In this document: piece by piece, positions 42,195-50,890 of the stretch
Numbering within the stretch: position 1 is the first letter of the stretch
How the letters are laid out: every line of letters begins with the position of its first letter
Source: Pseudomonadota bacterium
GTDB taxonomy: Bacteria; Pseudomonadota; Alphaproteobacteria; Rhizobiales; Rhizobiaceae
Direction of reading: 5' to 3'
NCBI GenBank assembly: GCA_023399465.1
Contig: JAEWPB010000125.1
Span: forward strand, 1 to 64,000
DNA: 64,000 nucleotides
Program-made: the position numbers and the translations under genes
Notes under the pieces: generated by a model
The model's database searches: none
Told to the model about the DNA's origin: nothing
What the model saw: only the letters and a program-made list of their open reading frames with translations

Positions 42195-43483
42195 TGCGGC
42201 AGTTTCCCGAGAAATTCCAGAAGGATACGTGTATAGTTGTCCGGCTGCTCGACGTTGCAGACGTGACCGGAATCGGCGATCGTCTCGTAGCGCAGGTCAG
42301 GCATGGGGGCCTCGGCATGAATGCGGTGGGCCACGCCGCGGATTTCGCTCGGAGAGGCCAACCGGTCATGCTCTCCCGTCATCATCAGCACCGGCATGGT
42401 CAAACGCGAGAAATCAAATCGTTCCAGCGGATTGGTGAAGCAGTGGATTGCATCGCGATAGGTCGCAGACGCTATCGCGGCCATGGAGGCGAACAGCGTC
42501 TCCCGCACCGCCTCGGAAGCATTCGGCCCGGCCAGCACATTGACGACCGAAGGTGCGAAATCGGCCGGTGTCTGGCCGGCATCGAGCGGCACCTGGCGGC
42601 TGAGCCGGAACGCCTCCCGCTCTTCGGCCTTTGCCTCGGACATGCCGGTACAGCCACCGGATAGCACAAGCCCGGATAGCAATTGCGGGTAGCGCATGGC
42701 AAAGGATGTGGCGATCCACGAACCGTAGGACAGGCCGACGAGCACCAGACGATCGGCGCCGAGCGCCTCGCGCACCTGCAGGATGTCGGCGCAGTAATCC
42801 TCGATCGTGGAGGGTTCCGCCCCGAGCGCACTGCCGCCGTAGCCGCGAAGGTCGAGTGCCGCTGCGCGCATGGTGCTTCCGACCGCAGTCAATTGCGGCA
42901 ACCAGTTCGATCGCGCACCGCCGATACCGTGCAGGAATAGACAAAGCGGACCGGTCCTTGGAGGCGTCACGGTGACAGCCAGCCGTAGCGGTTCGGTAAG
43001 GATCATTTCTTCGGTTGCGACGGGTGCCGGCAGCGTCCTCGAAGAGGTGGCGGCTACGGCGAACCTTGCCTGCTCATCAAGTGCGGCGATGCCCATCTCG
43101 AATACCACTTTCGTGCCGGCGCAAATCGCGCCGAGCCGCGGTTCGGGCGCCGTCACCGTGGCGGTCCAGCGGATGGTACTGCCGCCTCCCTCGCCATTCT
43201 CCACCGAGAACCGGGCATCATAGGCCTCGGCATTGGCGATGCCCTGCAAATGGGTGTAGCCGAGCGTGCGGTCGCTGTCGCTGAACCAGGTCAGTTGTTC
43301 GCGATAGAGCGTATCCTCGCCATGCGTGGTGAACGCGCGGATCAGGCCCCCGCGCGCATCGCGCTCTTCCCGGATGGTGGCGATGGCGGGATGCCATGAC
43401 CCGCAGAAATCGCGGGCAATGGCCCATACAGCCTCCGGCGCTGCCGTGCTGTAACCGATCACTTCGACGCAATCGCTCGGCAT
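42191..43483 (-). CDS. SRPBCC domain fused to alpha/beta hydrolase
   Basis: 430 aa. Residues 1-145 form a polyketide-cyclase/SRPBCC-type lipid-binding domain (VEVIGYSTAAPEAVWAIARD; REQLTWFSDSDRTLGYTHLQ). Residues about 165-430 are a complete alpha/beta hydrolase: LFLHGIGG oxyanion strand, nucleophile Ser in LVGLSYGSW, acid in GEHDRLAS, and His in DSGHVCNVEQ. Similar hydrolases include N-formylmaleamate deformylase (NicD) and 3-oxoadipate enol-lactonase; given the NicX-like gene in the operon a deformylase-type or ring-cleavage-product hydrolase is plausible. The SRPBCC part may shape substrate binding. Single frame, no sign of an error at the junction. Confidence 0.82.
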   Translation of the reverse strand: MPSDCVEVIGYSTAAPEAVWAIARDFCGSWHPAIATIREERDARGGLIRAFTTHGEDTLYREQLTWFSDSDRTLGYTHLQGIANAEAYDARFSVENGEGGGSTIRWTATVTAPEPRLGAICAGTKVVFEMGIAALDEQARFAVAATSSRTLPAPVATEEMILTEPLRLAVTVTPPRTGPLCLFLHGIGGARSNWLPQLTAVGSTMRAAALDLRGYGGSALGAEPSTIEDYCADILQVREALGADRLVLVGLSYGSWIATSFAMRYPQLLSGLVLSGGCTGMSEAKAEEREAFRLSRQVPLDAGQTPADFAPSVVNVLAGPNASEAVRETLFASMAAIASATYRDAIHCFTNPLERFDFSRLTMPVLMMTGEHDRLASPSEIRGVAHRIHAEAPMPDLRYETIADSGHVCNVEQPDNYTRILLEFLGKLPQ

Positions 43484-43489
43484 GGCGTG

Positions 43490-44800
43490 CTACCTGAGCG
43501 CGCGCGGGCCGGCGGAGTCGCCGCGCCACAGCGAATTGCGCGCTCCGCCCTCGTCGCCGGGGGCGTCGTCGATCTCGTCCATGTCGTAGAGTGACAGCAC
43601 CGAGAGATAGTCCTCCATGATTTCAGAGGTGTAGGGCAACATCAAAGCACCGCAGCGGCTGTCGCGATACATCCGCTCCAGCGGAAGCGATCGCAGCATC
43701 GATTGCCCGCCGCAGGTGCGGATCGCCATTGTCGCTATTTCCGCGGCACCTTCCATGACGTTGTACTGCGCCGCGTACATGCGCATGACTTCCCCCTTGG
43801 ACGGGAAGCCCTTGGCCTCGCTGAAGGCCTGCCACCACAGCGCCCGCATGCTGGCAAGACGCGCATACATTTTTCCGACGGCAACGCGCTTCGTGGCGTA
43901 CATGCGCCGGTCGATCGGGGGCTGACCGGGGATCTTGCCCTTGAGATAATCCACCATGAAGTCGAAGGCGCCCTGGGCGACGCCCATATAGGTCGGCGAC
44001 AGCGTCGCCATCATGTGTGGCCAGTTCGGCAGGGTCTTGCCGAAGATGCCGCGCGGCATCAGCATGTCTTCCTCGGACACGAACACGCCCTTCAGGATCA
44101 GGTCGCGGCTGTTCGTGCCGCGCATGCCCAGCGGATCCCAGTCGCCCTTGATCGACAGGCCCGGTGCATCCTTGTGAACCACGAAGAGCATCGTGTCCTC
44201 GTGGCGGGGCTCCTGGCCCTCGAAGACCTCGGTGCAGACGATGGTGTAGTAATCGCAATAGCCGGCGAGCGAGGCGAACTTCTTGAAGCCGTCGATCACC
44301 CAGCCGCCGTCGACCTTTCGGCATTGCGTCTGGTTCGGCTTCGACGTCCAGTTCTGGCCGCCTTCCGAAATCGGCTGCGAGAAGATTGCCTTTTCCGCAA
44401 TGGCGCGGCGGAACTGCCGGGCGCGCAACGGTGCGAATGCCGCCTTCTCCTCCGCGGTCAGGTTCGGCATGTCGAACATGAAACGCGACCATGCCATCGA
44501 GGAGTTATGCATGTTGAAGGTCAGCGCAGTCGCGCCGCAGTATTTGCCGATCTCGGCACCGACCATGGCATACTCGGACATCGTGAAGTCCCAGCCGCCG
44601 AACTCCTCCGGGATGCACAGCCCGAGGAAGCCCTCGTCCGCCAGATCGCGGTAATTGTCGACGGGAAACGACGCATCGTCATCGATCGCCTTGGCGCGCG
44701 GCGCGAACATTTCGCGGCCGAGTTCGTTCACCCGGCGCAGGACGTCCTGAACCTTGGGGCGGATGCGTGTCAGGTCGTAGTAATCGGCAATATCGCTCAT
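43490..44800 (-). CDS. acyl-CoA dehydrogenase-like flavoprotein, probably not a typical dehydrogenase
   Basis: 436 aa from the ATG at 44800 with GGAG upstream. The fold is clear: FLGLCIPEEFGGWDFTMSEY, AIFSQPISEGGQNWTSKP, WDPLGMRGTNSRDLILKGVF, MYAAQYNVMEGAAEIATMAI, CGGQSMLRSLPLERMYRDSR. In standard acyl-CoA dehydrogenases the last motif continues with YEGTxEI carrying the catalytic glutamate; here it reads MLPYTSEI, with proline near residue 389 and no Glu. This suggests a flavin-dependent oxygenase or another reaction on a non-CoA substrate, as in the acyl-CoA-dehydrogenase-like monooxygenase group. Operon neighbours: NicX-like dioxygenase upstream, hydrolase downstream. Confidence 0.85.
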   Translation of the reverse strand: MSDIADYYDLTRIRPKVQDVLRRVNELGREMFAPRAKAIDDDASFPVDNYRDLADEGFLGLCIPEEFGGWDFTMSEYAMVGAEIGKYCGATALTFNMHNSSMAWSRFMFDMPNLTAEEKAAFAPLRARQFRRAIAEKAIFSQPISEGGQNWTSKPNQTQCRKVDGGWVIDGFKKFASLAGYCDYYTIVCTEVFEGQEPRHEDTMLFVVHKDAPGLSIKGDWDPLGMRGTNSRDLILKGVFVSEEDMLMPRGIFGKTLPNWPHMMATLSPTYMGVAQGAFDFMVDYLKGKIPGQPPIDRRMYATKRVAVGKMYARLASMRALWWQAFSEAKGFPSKGEVMRMYAAQYNVMEGAAEIATMAIRTCGGQSMLRSLPLERMYRDSRCGALMLPYTSEIMEDYLSVLSLYDMDEIDDAPGDEGGARNSLWRGDSAGPRALR

Positions 44801-44819
44801 GCTGTTTTCTCCGATGGCG

Positions 44820-45872
44820 TCAAAGCGCCAGTTCCCCTTGCAGGACACCGTTCTTCACGACGATGGTCCCATCGAGCGCAATCGTGCAGTTGCGCATCGG
44901 CAGATCGAAATGGCCGAGCGTATAGCGATCGGCATACTGGTTGGCCCCGGTCGACCACAGGAAGGATCCCGCCAGCGCCCGGAATTCGACGGCCTGCATG
45001 TCGCGCTTGTCGTACATCGCAGCGGAAACCCAGCGGGCCCGCGGGTTCATGCCCCAGCCGACATGGCTCATGCCGTAGGCATTGCGGTCGTCCCAGGCTT
45101 CCATGTATTCGCGGAAATGGATGGCATCGATGCCGTCGCCCTTGATGGCGGTGACAAAATCATTCTCGACGGTGAAGTCGATCCGGCTCGCCAATGTCGA
45201 CTTGAACGTCAGGTTCATGTCGCCGACGTCCATGACGATGCGGCCATTGACGCTGTTCTTGCCCGGGAAGGCGAGGCACAGTCCGCCCGGCCAGTGGGCG
45301 ACGGCACCGGGGCTGGTGCCGAAACCGGGCGTGCCGCCGCAGGGGGCGCCGCGCAGATCAATGACCAGATCCGAGCCGGCAGCGGAGGTGACGCGCATTT
45401 CATTCGCCTCGCGCAACATCTGGATGCCGAGCGCGATCTTCGGCCCCAGTTCGGCGGTCGGCTCCGTGCGCTCGAGGATCTCCGGATGCTCGTTGCAGAC
45501 CACCAGAAGGCGCGTGCCGCCCGCCTCTTCGATCTCAGGCCATTCCGGCGCATGGATCAATCCTTCGACCGTGCAGTCGACGATGACCTCGACGCGCTTC
45601 AGCATTTCGATGACGGCACGGTTGTGCTGGATCGCCCAGGACGTGCCGGTCGATTTCACCGGCACCGGTGCAGTCTGGCGCGGCGTCGGCATCTGCAGCA
45701 TGCAGTATTCCGCGCCGAGATCATGCAGGGCCAGATCGGACAGCTGCACCAGCACGGGACGCGACTGCGTTTCCGACAGGATTGCGACCCTCGTCCCCTT
45801 GCCGATGCCATTCAACGCGAAGACGCGGCGAAAACAATCCAGCCACCGTCCTTCAATGCGCTCTTGCAACAT
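44820..45872 (-). CDS. NicX-like dihydroxypyridine dioxygenase / M29-type metalloprotein
   Basis: 350 aa, the same length as NicX, the 2,5-dihydroxypyridine 5,6-dioxygenase of Pseudomonas putida, which is related to M29 leucine aminopeptidases. The iron ligands I recall for NicX (H265, H318, D320) fit H270 in SHVGWGMNP and H321/D323 in LGHFDLPM. Other aligned-looking blocks are RGAPCGGTPGF and PGGLCLAFPGKNSVNGRIV. An aminopeptidase is the alternative, but the co-transcribed flavoprotein and NicD-like hydrolase favour ring cleavage of a hydroxylated N-heterocycle. It is the first gene of the operon, 40 bp from a palindrome. Confidence 0.75.
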   Translation of the reverse strand: MLQERIEGRWLDCFRRVFALNGIGKGTRVAILSETQSRPVLVQLSDLALHDLGAEYCMLQMPTPRQTAPVPVKSTGTSWAIQHNRAVIEMLKRVEVIVDCTVEGLIHAPEWPEIEEAGGTRLLVVCNEHPEILERTEPTAELGPKIALGIQMLREANEMRVTSAAGSDLVIDLRGAPCGGTPGFGTSPGAVAHWPGGLCLAFPGKNSVNGRIVMDVGDMNLTFKSTLASRIDFTVENDFVTAIKGDGIDAIHFREYMEAWDDRNAYGMSHVGWGMNPRARWVSAAMYDKRDMQAVEFRALAGSFLWSTGANQYADRYTLGHFDLPMRNCTIALDGTIVVKNGVLQGELAL

Positions 45873-45911
45873 CGCGACCTCCCCCCTGATGATCCCGCAG
45901 ACTCTGCAATT

Positions 45912-45931
45912 TCTTAACTCACGAGTTAAGA
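45912..45931. promoter_or_regulatory. 20-bp palindrome, probable TetR operator
   Basis: TCTTAACTC at 45912-45920 and GAGTTAAGA at 45923-45931 are perfect 9-bp arms around AC. The site is 40 bp upstream of the NicX-like ATG and overlaps the -10 region of the promoter predicted next to it. Length and symmetry are typical of TetR-family operators. Confidence 0.7.
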
Positions 45932-45956
45932 TTTGCGGTTATTCAATTTTTGTCAA
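45928..45956 (-). promoter_or_regulatory. promoter of the NicX-like operon
   Basis: On the minus strand TTGACA (complement of 45951-45956) is followed after 17 bases by AATCTT (complement of 45928-45933). The -35 is perfect; the -10 is weak and overlaps the palindrome. Confidence 0.5.
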
Positions 45957-46249
45957 CTGGATCTTCGAAAATCAGTCGTCGCTCGATTGATATTTGTATT
46001 TTCGAATATTTTGCCCATCTGAGCAGCCATCGCCGCTGACGGCGCGTGCCGCCTCGCACGTCTTCAGCACACACTCCCGCGCAAGGATGCGCAGGAGCCG
46101 AAGGTATATCGGGGAAATGATGTGAAAGCCCAGGTCAGGGCGGCGGCGGGCAATGACGGAAGGCACCGTCGCCCCGCAAAGCGGATTCCTTCGGACTGCA
46201 GAATGGAGCAGACGACAGCCGCAGACCTTGCCGGCCGCGCGGGGAAGGC
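45957..46249. other. gap between the catabolic operon promoter and the wzz-like gene
   Basis: About 290 bp between the promoter region of the operon and the 3' end of the chain-length gene. No convincing coding frame, tRNA or repeat was seen. The right half is GC-rich with coding-like composition but no conserved product. Confidence 0.5.
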
Positions 46250-47545
46250 TTACTCGGCAGGCTCTGCCTTTTCCAGTGCCAACCACTCTCTGACCACAGC
46301 GGCCGCAATGCCCAACGCGATGCCGAACGCGGCTGCGAACAAAATCACCAGAAGCGGGCGGGGATGGCTGGGGTACTGGGGCTGCTGTGCCGCAATCAGG
46401 ACCTGGATCCCGTCATGTTCAGGCACCAGAGTCTGCTGAACCGCTTCCTCGTAGCGTAACAACATTCGGCTATGGAGGGTCCGGTAGGTTTCGCTCGAGG
46501 CCTCCAGTTCCCGCAGGCGGGCCTCTTGCCGCTTGTTTTCCCGGACCTTCAATGTGGCTTCTTCAAAGGCCGCCTCGAGTACGGCCTGTCGCCGCGCCGC
46601 CTCGTCGCGCTCGCTCGTCGATGGCGCAGCGGGGTACTGGATGCCGACCGGTTGCGGCGCCGGCTCCGGCGCGGCCGCCGCCGCCCTTGCCGCCTTGAGC
46701 TGTACGTTCAGCTCATACAGACGCTGCTCGGCCTGGAGGCTCTGGTTGCTGCCGCTGCCGATGATGTTGTTTTCTGCCCTGAAGCTCTCGACTGCGCGCT
46801 CCGCCGTCTCGAGCTGTTGGCGAAGCTCGCCGAGGCGCTGCGTCAGCCAGGCAACCGATTGCTGCATCGTAACCGCCTCGCCATCCCGGCGCTGCGTCCT
46901 GTAGGTATCGATGAGCGCGCTGACAATGTCGGCAGCCCGCGCAGCGTCGGTGGAATTATAGGAGATCGTCGTGATCGGCGACATGGCCGGGCGCGAGATG
47001 GTCAGGTTGCGACGCAGCGTCTGTATTGCCTCCTGCTGCTTGTCGACCTTCCTTTCCGGTCTGGCAAGAGCCGGGATATACTGGGCGAGAGACAGGGTGA
47101 GATATCGCTTCGCGGCTCGCGCCCGGTCTCTGAGAAGGTCCTGGTCGTCCTTTGCAATGCCCGCTTTCACGAGGTCGAGCTGGGCGACGACGGCACGCAC
47201 CACCGAATCGGAGCGCATCAGCTGCGTCTGGCTCTGGATGTAAAACTCTTCCGGCACCGTGGAGGATACCGGCTCTATCAGAAGGGTCGCGGTGGCGATA
47301 TAGCGTGACGGAGAATAGGCGAGATAGGCCCCACCTGCCCCTAGGCACAGCAAGACGATGAGCAGGATGAGGAAGATATTCCCCCGGATCAACATCCCGA
47401 TGTCCCTGAGGCCGGTGGCGGCCCTGGGCGCCGGTTCGGGCTGCATGCTGACCCGCGTGAACTTGAGGCGAAGCGGGGCTTCTGCCTTTCCGTCGTCCCC
47501 TGCATCCGAGGCGGCATTGTTCAGCTTGCTTGAAAGTTCGACCAT
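46250..47545 (-). CDS. Wzz/GumC-type polysaccharide chain-length determinant
   Basis: 431 aa from the ATG at 47545; an ATG at 47626 in the same frame is possible. A first membrane helix at about residues 52-72 (IFLILLIVLLCLGAGGAYLA) is followed by the Wzz domain (YIATATLLIEPVSSTVPEEF), a long coiled coil, and a second helix near the C-terminus (LLVILFAAAFGIALGIAAAV). There is no tyrosine kinase domain, so a separate regulator or none is used. Polysaccharide co-polymerases of this kind set chain length and link synthesis to export. It opens the surface polysaccharide cluster. Confidence 0.88.
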   Translation of the reverse strand: MVELSSKLNNAASDAGDDGKAEAPLRLKFTRVSMQPEPAPRAATGLRDIGMLIRGNIFLILLIVLLCLGAGGAYLAYSPSRYIATATLLIEPVSSTVPEEFYIQSQTQLMRSDSVVRAVVAQLDLVKAGIAKDDQDLLRDRARAAKRYLTLSLAQYIPALARPERKVDKQQEAIQTLRRNLTISRPAMSPITTISYNSTDAARAADIVSALIDTYRTQRRDGEAVTMQQSVAWLTQRLGELRQQLETAERAVESFRAENNIIGSGSNQSLQAEQRLYELNVQLKAARAAAAAPEPAPQPVGIQYPAAPSTSERDEAARRQAVLEAAFEEATLKVRENKRQEARLRELEASSETYRTLHSRMLLRYEEAVQQTLVPEHDGIQVLIAAQQPQYPSHPRPLLVILFAAAFGIALGIAAAVVREWLALEKAEPAE

Positions 47546-47831
47546 CGCCCCGACTCTTGTAACGCTTGCAACAGGTGCAAATACTGGGAGCGTCGGGGCT
47601 TCGATCCTAGACCCGAAATCGGGCATCCCGCGACATCCGACCTCCCCCTAAGAGAGATGGAGCTACCTCTACGCGCAGCCCCCTTGCCCGGGAAGGGGCA
47701 CGCAGGCAACAATTCGAGGTAGTAACTACAACTTTCAGTCGGGTTTACCCCCGGATAGCCCACCCGCATCATCGTTCGCAGTCCGGGACTGCCACAATGT
47801 CCCCGTACATGCCCCACAGGAGGAGACCGTC

Positions 47832-48788
47832 GTGAGGCGATGCGCGATCACCGGCGCGGACGGCATGATCGGCCGATATCTCGTGCAGGCGCTGCAGGCG
47901 GCTGGCGTGGAAACGCGCGCCTTGCTGCTTCCCGGCGTGCCCGTCCCGTCGTTCTTTGGCAACGTCGAGATCGTCCGCGGCGACATCCGCGATTCCACCG
48001 TGCCCCGGCGTCTGGTCCACGGCACCGACGCGGTTTTCCATCTGGCCGCGCTTGTCGGACGGGACGCCAACGGTGCGTCGCTGGCGACAGCGCGTGAGGT
48101 CAATGTCGCCGGAACGCGCAACGTGCTCGATGCAGTCGCACACTGGCCGGAGGCGCGCATGGTCTTCCTCAGCACCTGCTGTGTCTATGGCCTGCACGGG
48201 CTTGACGAGCAGGTTCTGGACGAGGGCAGCCCCCACGCCCCGCTTGCCCTGCCCTACGACATTTCCAAGACCGAGGCCGAGGCGCTGGTTCGCGCTGCCG
48301 ATCCCGAGACCGTTCCCTGGACGATCCTGCAGGTGCCGGTCGCGCTCGGCGGCATTCACACCGTGACGCAGCCGACCGCGACGTCACTGATCCGGCTTGC
48401 CCGCACCGGCTTCGCTCCCCATCCGGTCCGCAGCACGGTGTGGGCCAACTACGTCTTCGGCGCAGACGTCGCAGCCGCCCTTGTCGCGCTTGCCGAGCAT
48501 CCGAAAGCGGTCGGACAAGCCTTCATCCACAGCGAGAGCGTGCCGGTGCAGACGCTGCTGTCGTGGATCGCCAGCGAGTTCGGTATTCGCTCGCGATCGG
48601 TACCGGTGCCACATCTGACACTGCGCGCCGCTGCGCTTGCCAACCCGGCGGCCATGGTGCTCGCCAACCGACGCCGTTTCACAAGCGCGAAACTCGCCCG
48701 CGATGTCGGCTTCCAGCCGCCGTTCGGGCTCGAACACGGTCTGCGCGAGACGATCCGGCATTATCGGGCTGCGGGACTGGTCACATGA
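47832..48788 (+). CDS. NAD-dependent epimerase/dehydratase (extended SDR)
   Basis: 318 aa from a GTG at 47832 preceded by AGGAGGAGA. N-terminal Rossmann motif is CAITGADGMIGRYLVQAL; the catalytic serine strand is MVFLSTCCVYG, and the YxxxK is YDISKTEAEALV. It is a nucleotide-sugar-modifying enzyme type (4-epimerase, dehydratase or reductase); the exact sugar is not readable. Its stop overlaps the glycosyltransferase start by 4 bp, so the two are coupled. Divergent from the wzz-like gene. Confidence 0.87.
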   Translation: MRRCAITGADGMIGRYLVQALQAAGVETRALLLPGVPVPSFFGNVEIVRGDIRDSTVPRRLVHGTDAVFHLAALVGRDANGASLATAREVNVAGTRNVLDAVAHWPEARMVFLSTCCVYGLHGLDEQVLDEGSPHAPLALPYDISKTEAEALVRAADPETVPWTILQVPVALGGIHTVTQPTATSLIRLARTGFAPHPVRSTVWANYVFGADVAAALVALAEHPKAVGQAFIHSESVPVQTLLSWIASEFGIRSRSVPVPHLTLRAAALANPAAMVLANRRRFTSAKLARDVGFQPPFGLEHGLRETIRHYRAAGLVT

Positions 48789-49963
48789 CGCTGGAAAGGG
48801 AAGCAATCCTCTCCGCGGGGACGGAAAGCCGCGAACCAGGCTCGCAGGAGGCAGCCGGGCGCGCGGGCCGGCACCTGCGCCCCGTGCGTGTGATCGTGCT
48901 GACGCCGGGCGTTGGTGGCCTCGGCGGAATTTCGCGGATGATGGACAATGTCAGCGACGAGCTTGCCGGCCGACAGGATACCGGTGTCGAGGTGCGCTTT
49001 GTCAGCACGCGCGGCGACGTCCCTCTGCTGAAACCGGTGGTGTTTCTCCAGGCGCTGCTGCGGGTCGCCATGACCTGCATGACCGGGCGCGCGGACATAT
49101 TGCACCTGAACCTTGCCTCCTCCGGCAGCACCGCGCGCAAGCTGATTTTCGGCACGATCGCCGATGCGTGCCGCACGCCTTATATGATCCACCTGCATGG
49201 CGCCGAGTACCGCGAATTCTGGGCATCGCGCAGCCATCTCGGGGCACGGGTGATCGAACGCTTCTTCCGCCGCGCTGCCGGCATTCTCGTGCTCGGTCAG
49301 GTCTGGCAGAAGTTCGTCGGCCAGCGCGTACCGGAAGCCGCCCAGCGTATCACGATCCTTCCCAACGCGACGCGCGCTTCCACTTTGCCGCGCAGCGCAC
49401 ATCGGCGTCGGGACGTCGTCATTTCCTTTCTCGGCCGGCTCGGCCCGCGCAAGGGTACTCCGCAGCTCGTTGCCGCGCTGGCCGCCCTGCCCGTAGACGG
49501 CGGTTGGCGTGCCGTGCTCGCCGGTGATGGCGAGGTGGCCGAGACCCGCGCCCTGGTGCATAGCCTCGGCCTTGCCGACCGGGTGGACGTTCCGGGCTGG
49601 GTCGGGCCCGACAAGGTCGAGCAGATCCTTCAGGGAACCGATATCTTCGTGCTCCCGTCGCTTGCCGAGAACCTGCCGATGTCGATCATCGAAGCGTTCG
49701 CGCACGGCATACCGGTGATATCGACACCCGTCGGCGCGGTGCCTGAAATGATCGAGGACGGGCGTACGGGCCTGATCGTGCCGGTGGATGACAGCAGGGC
49801 GCTGGCCGACGCCTTGCATCGCCTGATCAAGGACCCCGAACTCAGACAGGCATTGGGTCGCAACGCGCGCGACGCGCACGAGACGCGCTACCTGCTGTCG
49901 TCTTATACTGACCGGCTTGTCGCGTTGTGGCTGGCCGCGGCGCGGCAGAAGAAGCCCGGCTGA
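48785..49963 (+). CDS. glycosyltransferase family 4
   Basis: 392 aa. GT-B fold: N-terminal VIVLTPGVGGLGGISRMMDN, and C-terminal nucleotide-sugar domain with SFLGRLGPRKGTPQLVAALA and the E-x7-E motif region LAENLPMSIIEAFAHGIPVI, then TPVGAVPEMIEDGRTGLIVP. The ATG at 48785 overlaps the stop of the epimerase gene. It would add one sugar to the growing lipid-linked repeat unit in the cytoplasm. Confidence 0.92.
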   Translation: MTLEREAILSAGTESREPGSQEAAGRAGRHLRPVRVIVLTPGVGGLGGISRMMDNVSDELAGRQDTGVEVRFVSTRGDVPLLKPVVFLQALLRVAMTCMTGRADILHLNLASSGSTARKLIFGTIADACRTPYMIHLHGAEYREFWASRSHLGARVIERFFRRAAGILVLGQVWQKFVGQRVPEAAQRITILPNATRASTLPRSAHRRRDVVISFLGRLGPRKGTPQLVAALAALPVDGGWRAVLAGDGEVAETRALVHSLGLADRVDVPGWVGPDKVEQILQGTDIFVLPSLAENLPMSIIEAFAHGIPVISTPVGAVPEMIEDGRTGLIVPVDDSRALADALHRLIKDPELRQALGRNARDAHETRYLLSSYTDRLVALWLAAARQKKPG

Positions 49964-50003
49964 CAAGCCCTCCGGGCAGGCCAGCCGATCGGTGGTGAAG
50001 CCT

Positions 50004-50660
50004 TCAGAAGGCGTCCATCTTGCCGGCCATGATCGCGAAGACCGTCATGGCCAGAATTCGGGCATCGAGCCAGATCGTCCAGTGCTCGATGTACCAGATA
50101 TCGTAGTCGAGCCGGCGCTTCATGTCGGAGGGATGCGGGGTCGGCCCGCGCGCGCCGTTCACCTGGGCCCAGCCAGTAATACCGGGCCGCGCGAAGAACC
50201 TGGCCGTATAATCAGGAAGGAGACGACCATACAAATCATCATGAGCCAGCGCATGGGGCCGTGGCCCGACCAGCGACATGTCACCCATTATGACATTGGC
50301 GAGTTGCGGGAGCTCGTCAATGCTGGTGCGGCGCAGAAGCTTCCCGACCCGCGTTGCGCGGCTGTCGCCACGACTGATCTGGGCGATCTGCGCGCCATCC
50401 TCCATCACGGTGAGCGTGCGGAATTTCAGGATCGAGAAAGTGCGACCATCGAGCCCGCCCCGTGCCTGCCTGAACAAAATGGGCCCCGGCGAATCCAGCT
50501 TTATCGCCAGTGCTATCAAACAAAAGAAGGGCAGCAAGAGCATCAGACCGATACTCGCCAGGACCAGATCCATGAGGCGTTTCGGGATGCTGTTGCGGGG
50601 CACCTCGATCGGTGGCGCCGTAAAAGTCGTGATATCATCGCGCCACGGATTAATGTCCAT
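50004..50660 (-). CDS. undecaprenyl-phosphate sugar phosphotransferase (ExoY/WbaP C-terminal type)
   Basis: 218 aa short polyprenyl-phosphate hexose-1-phosphate transferase. One membrane segment (VLASIGLMLLLPFFCLIALA), then the catalytic block SPGPILFRQARGGLDGRTF, ILKFRTL, RRTSIDELPQLANVIMGDMS and LVGPRPHAL, followed by RPGITGWAQVNG. It starts repeat-unit assembly by placing the first sugar phosphate on undecaprenyl phosphate at the inner membrane. It is convergent with the glycosyltransferase gene and transcribed alone. Confidence 0.93.
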   Translation of the reverse strand: MDINPWRDDITTFTAPPIEVPRNSIPKRLMDLVLASIGLMLLLPFFCLIALAIKLDSPGPILFRQARGGLDGRTFSILKFRTLTVMEDGAQIAQISRGDSRATRVGKLLRRTSIDELPQLANVIMGDMSLVGPRPHALAHDDLYGRLLPDYTARFFARPGITGWAQVNGARGPTPHPSDMKRRLDYDIWYIEHWTIWLDARILAMTVFAIMAGKMDAF

Positions 50661-50890
50661 AGTTCATCTCACGATAGTTTTTTGTGCCGTTTTTGGATGT
50701 CGTGAGGAATACTAGTCTCGGTATATCCGTGGCTCTACTGACCGAGGACACGCTTTAGGCTTAGTATAGGCACCTACGTTTGATGCGGCCTTTTGGACCA
50801 AGTAGCGTGTTATTACTCGACTTGGTAATTGATGTTTTTTTCGGTGTAGAGTTATAGCCTTACAATGAACGCACAAAGGGCGACTGCTTC

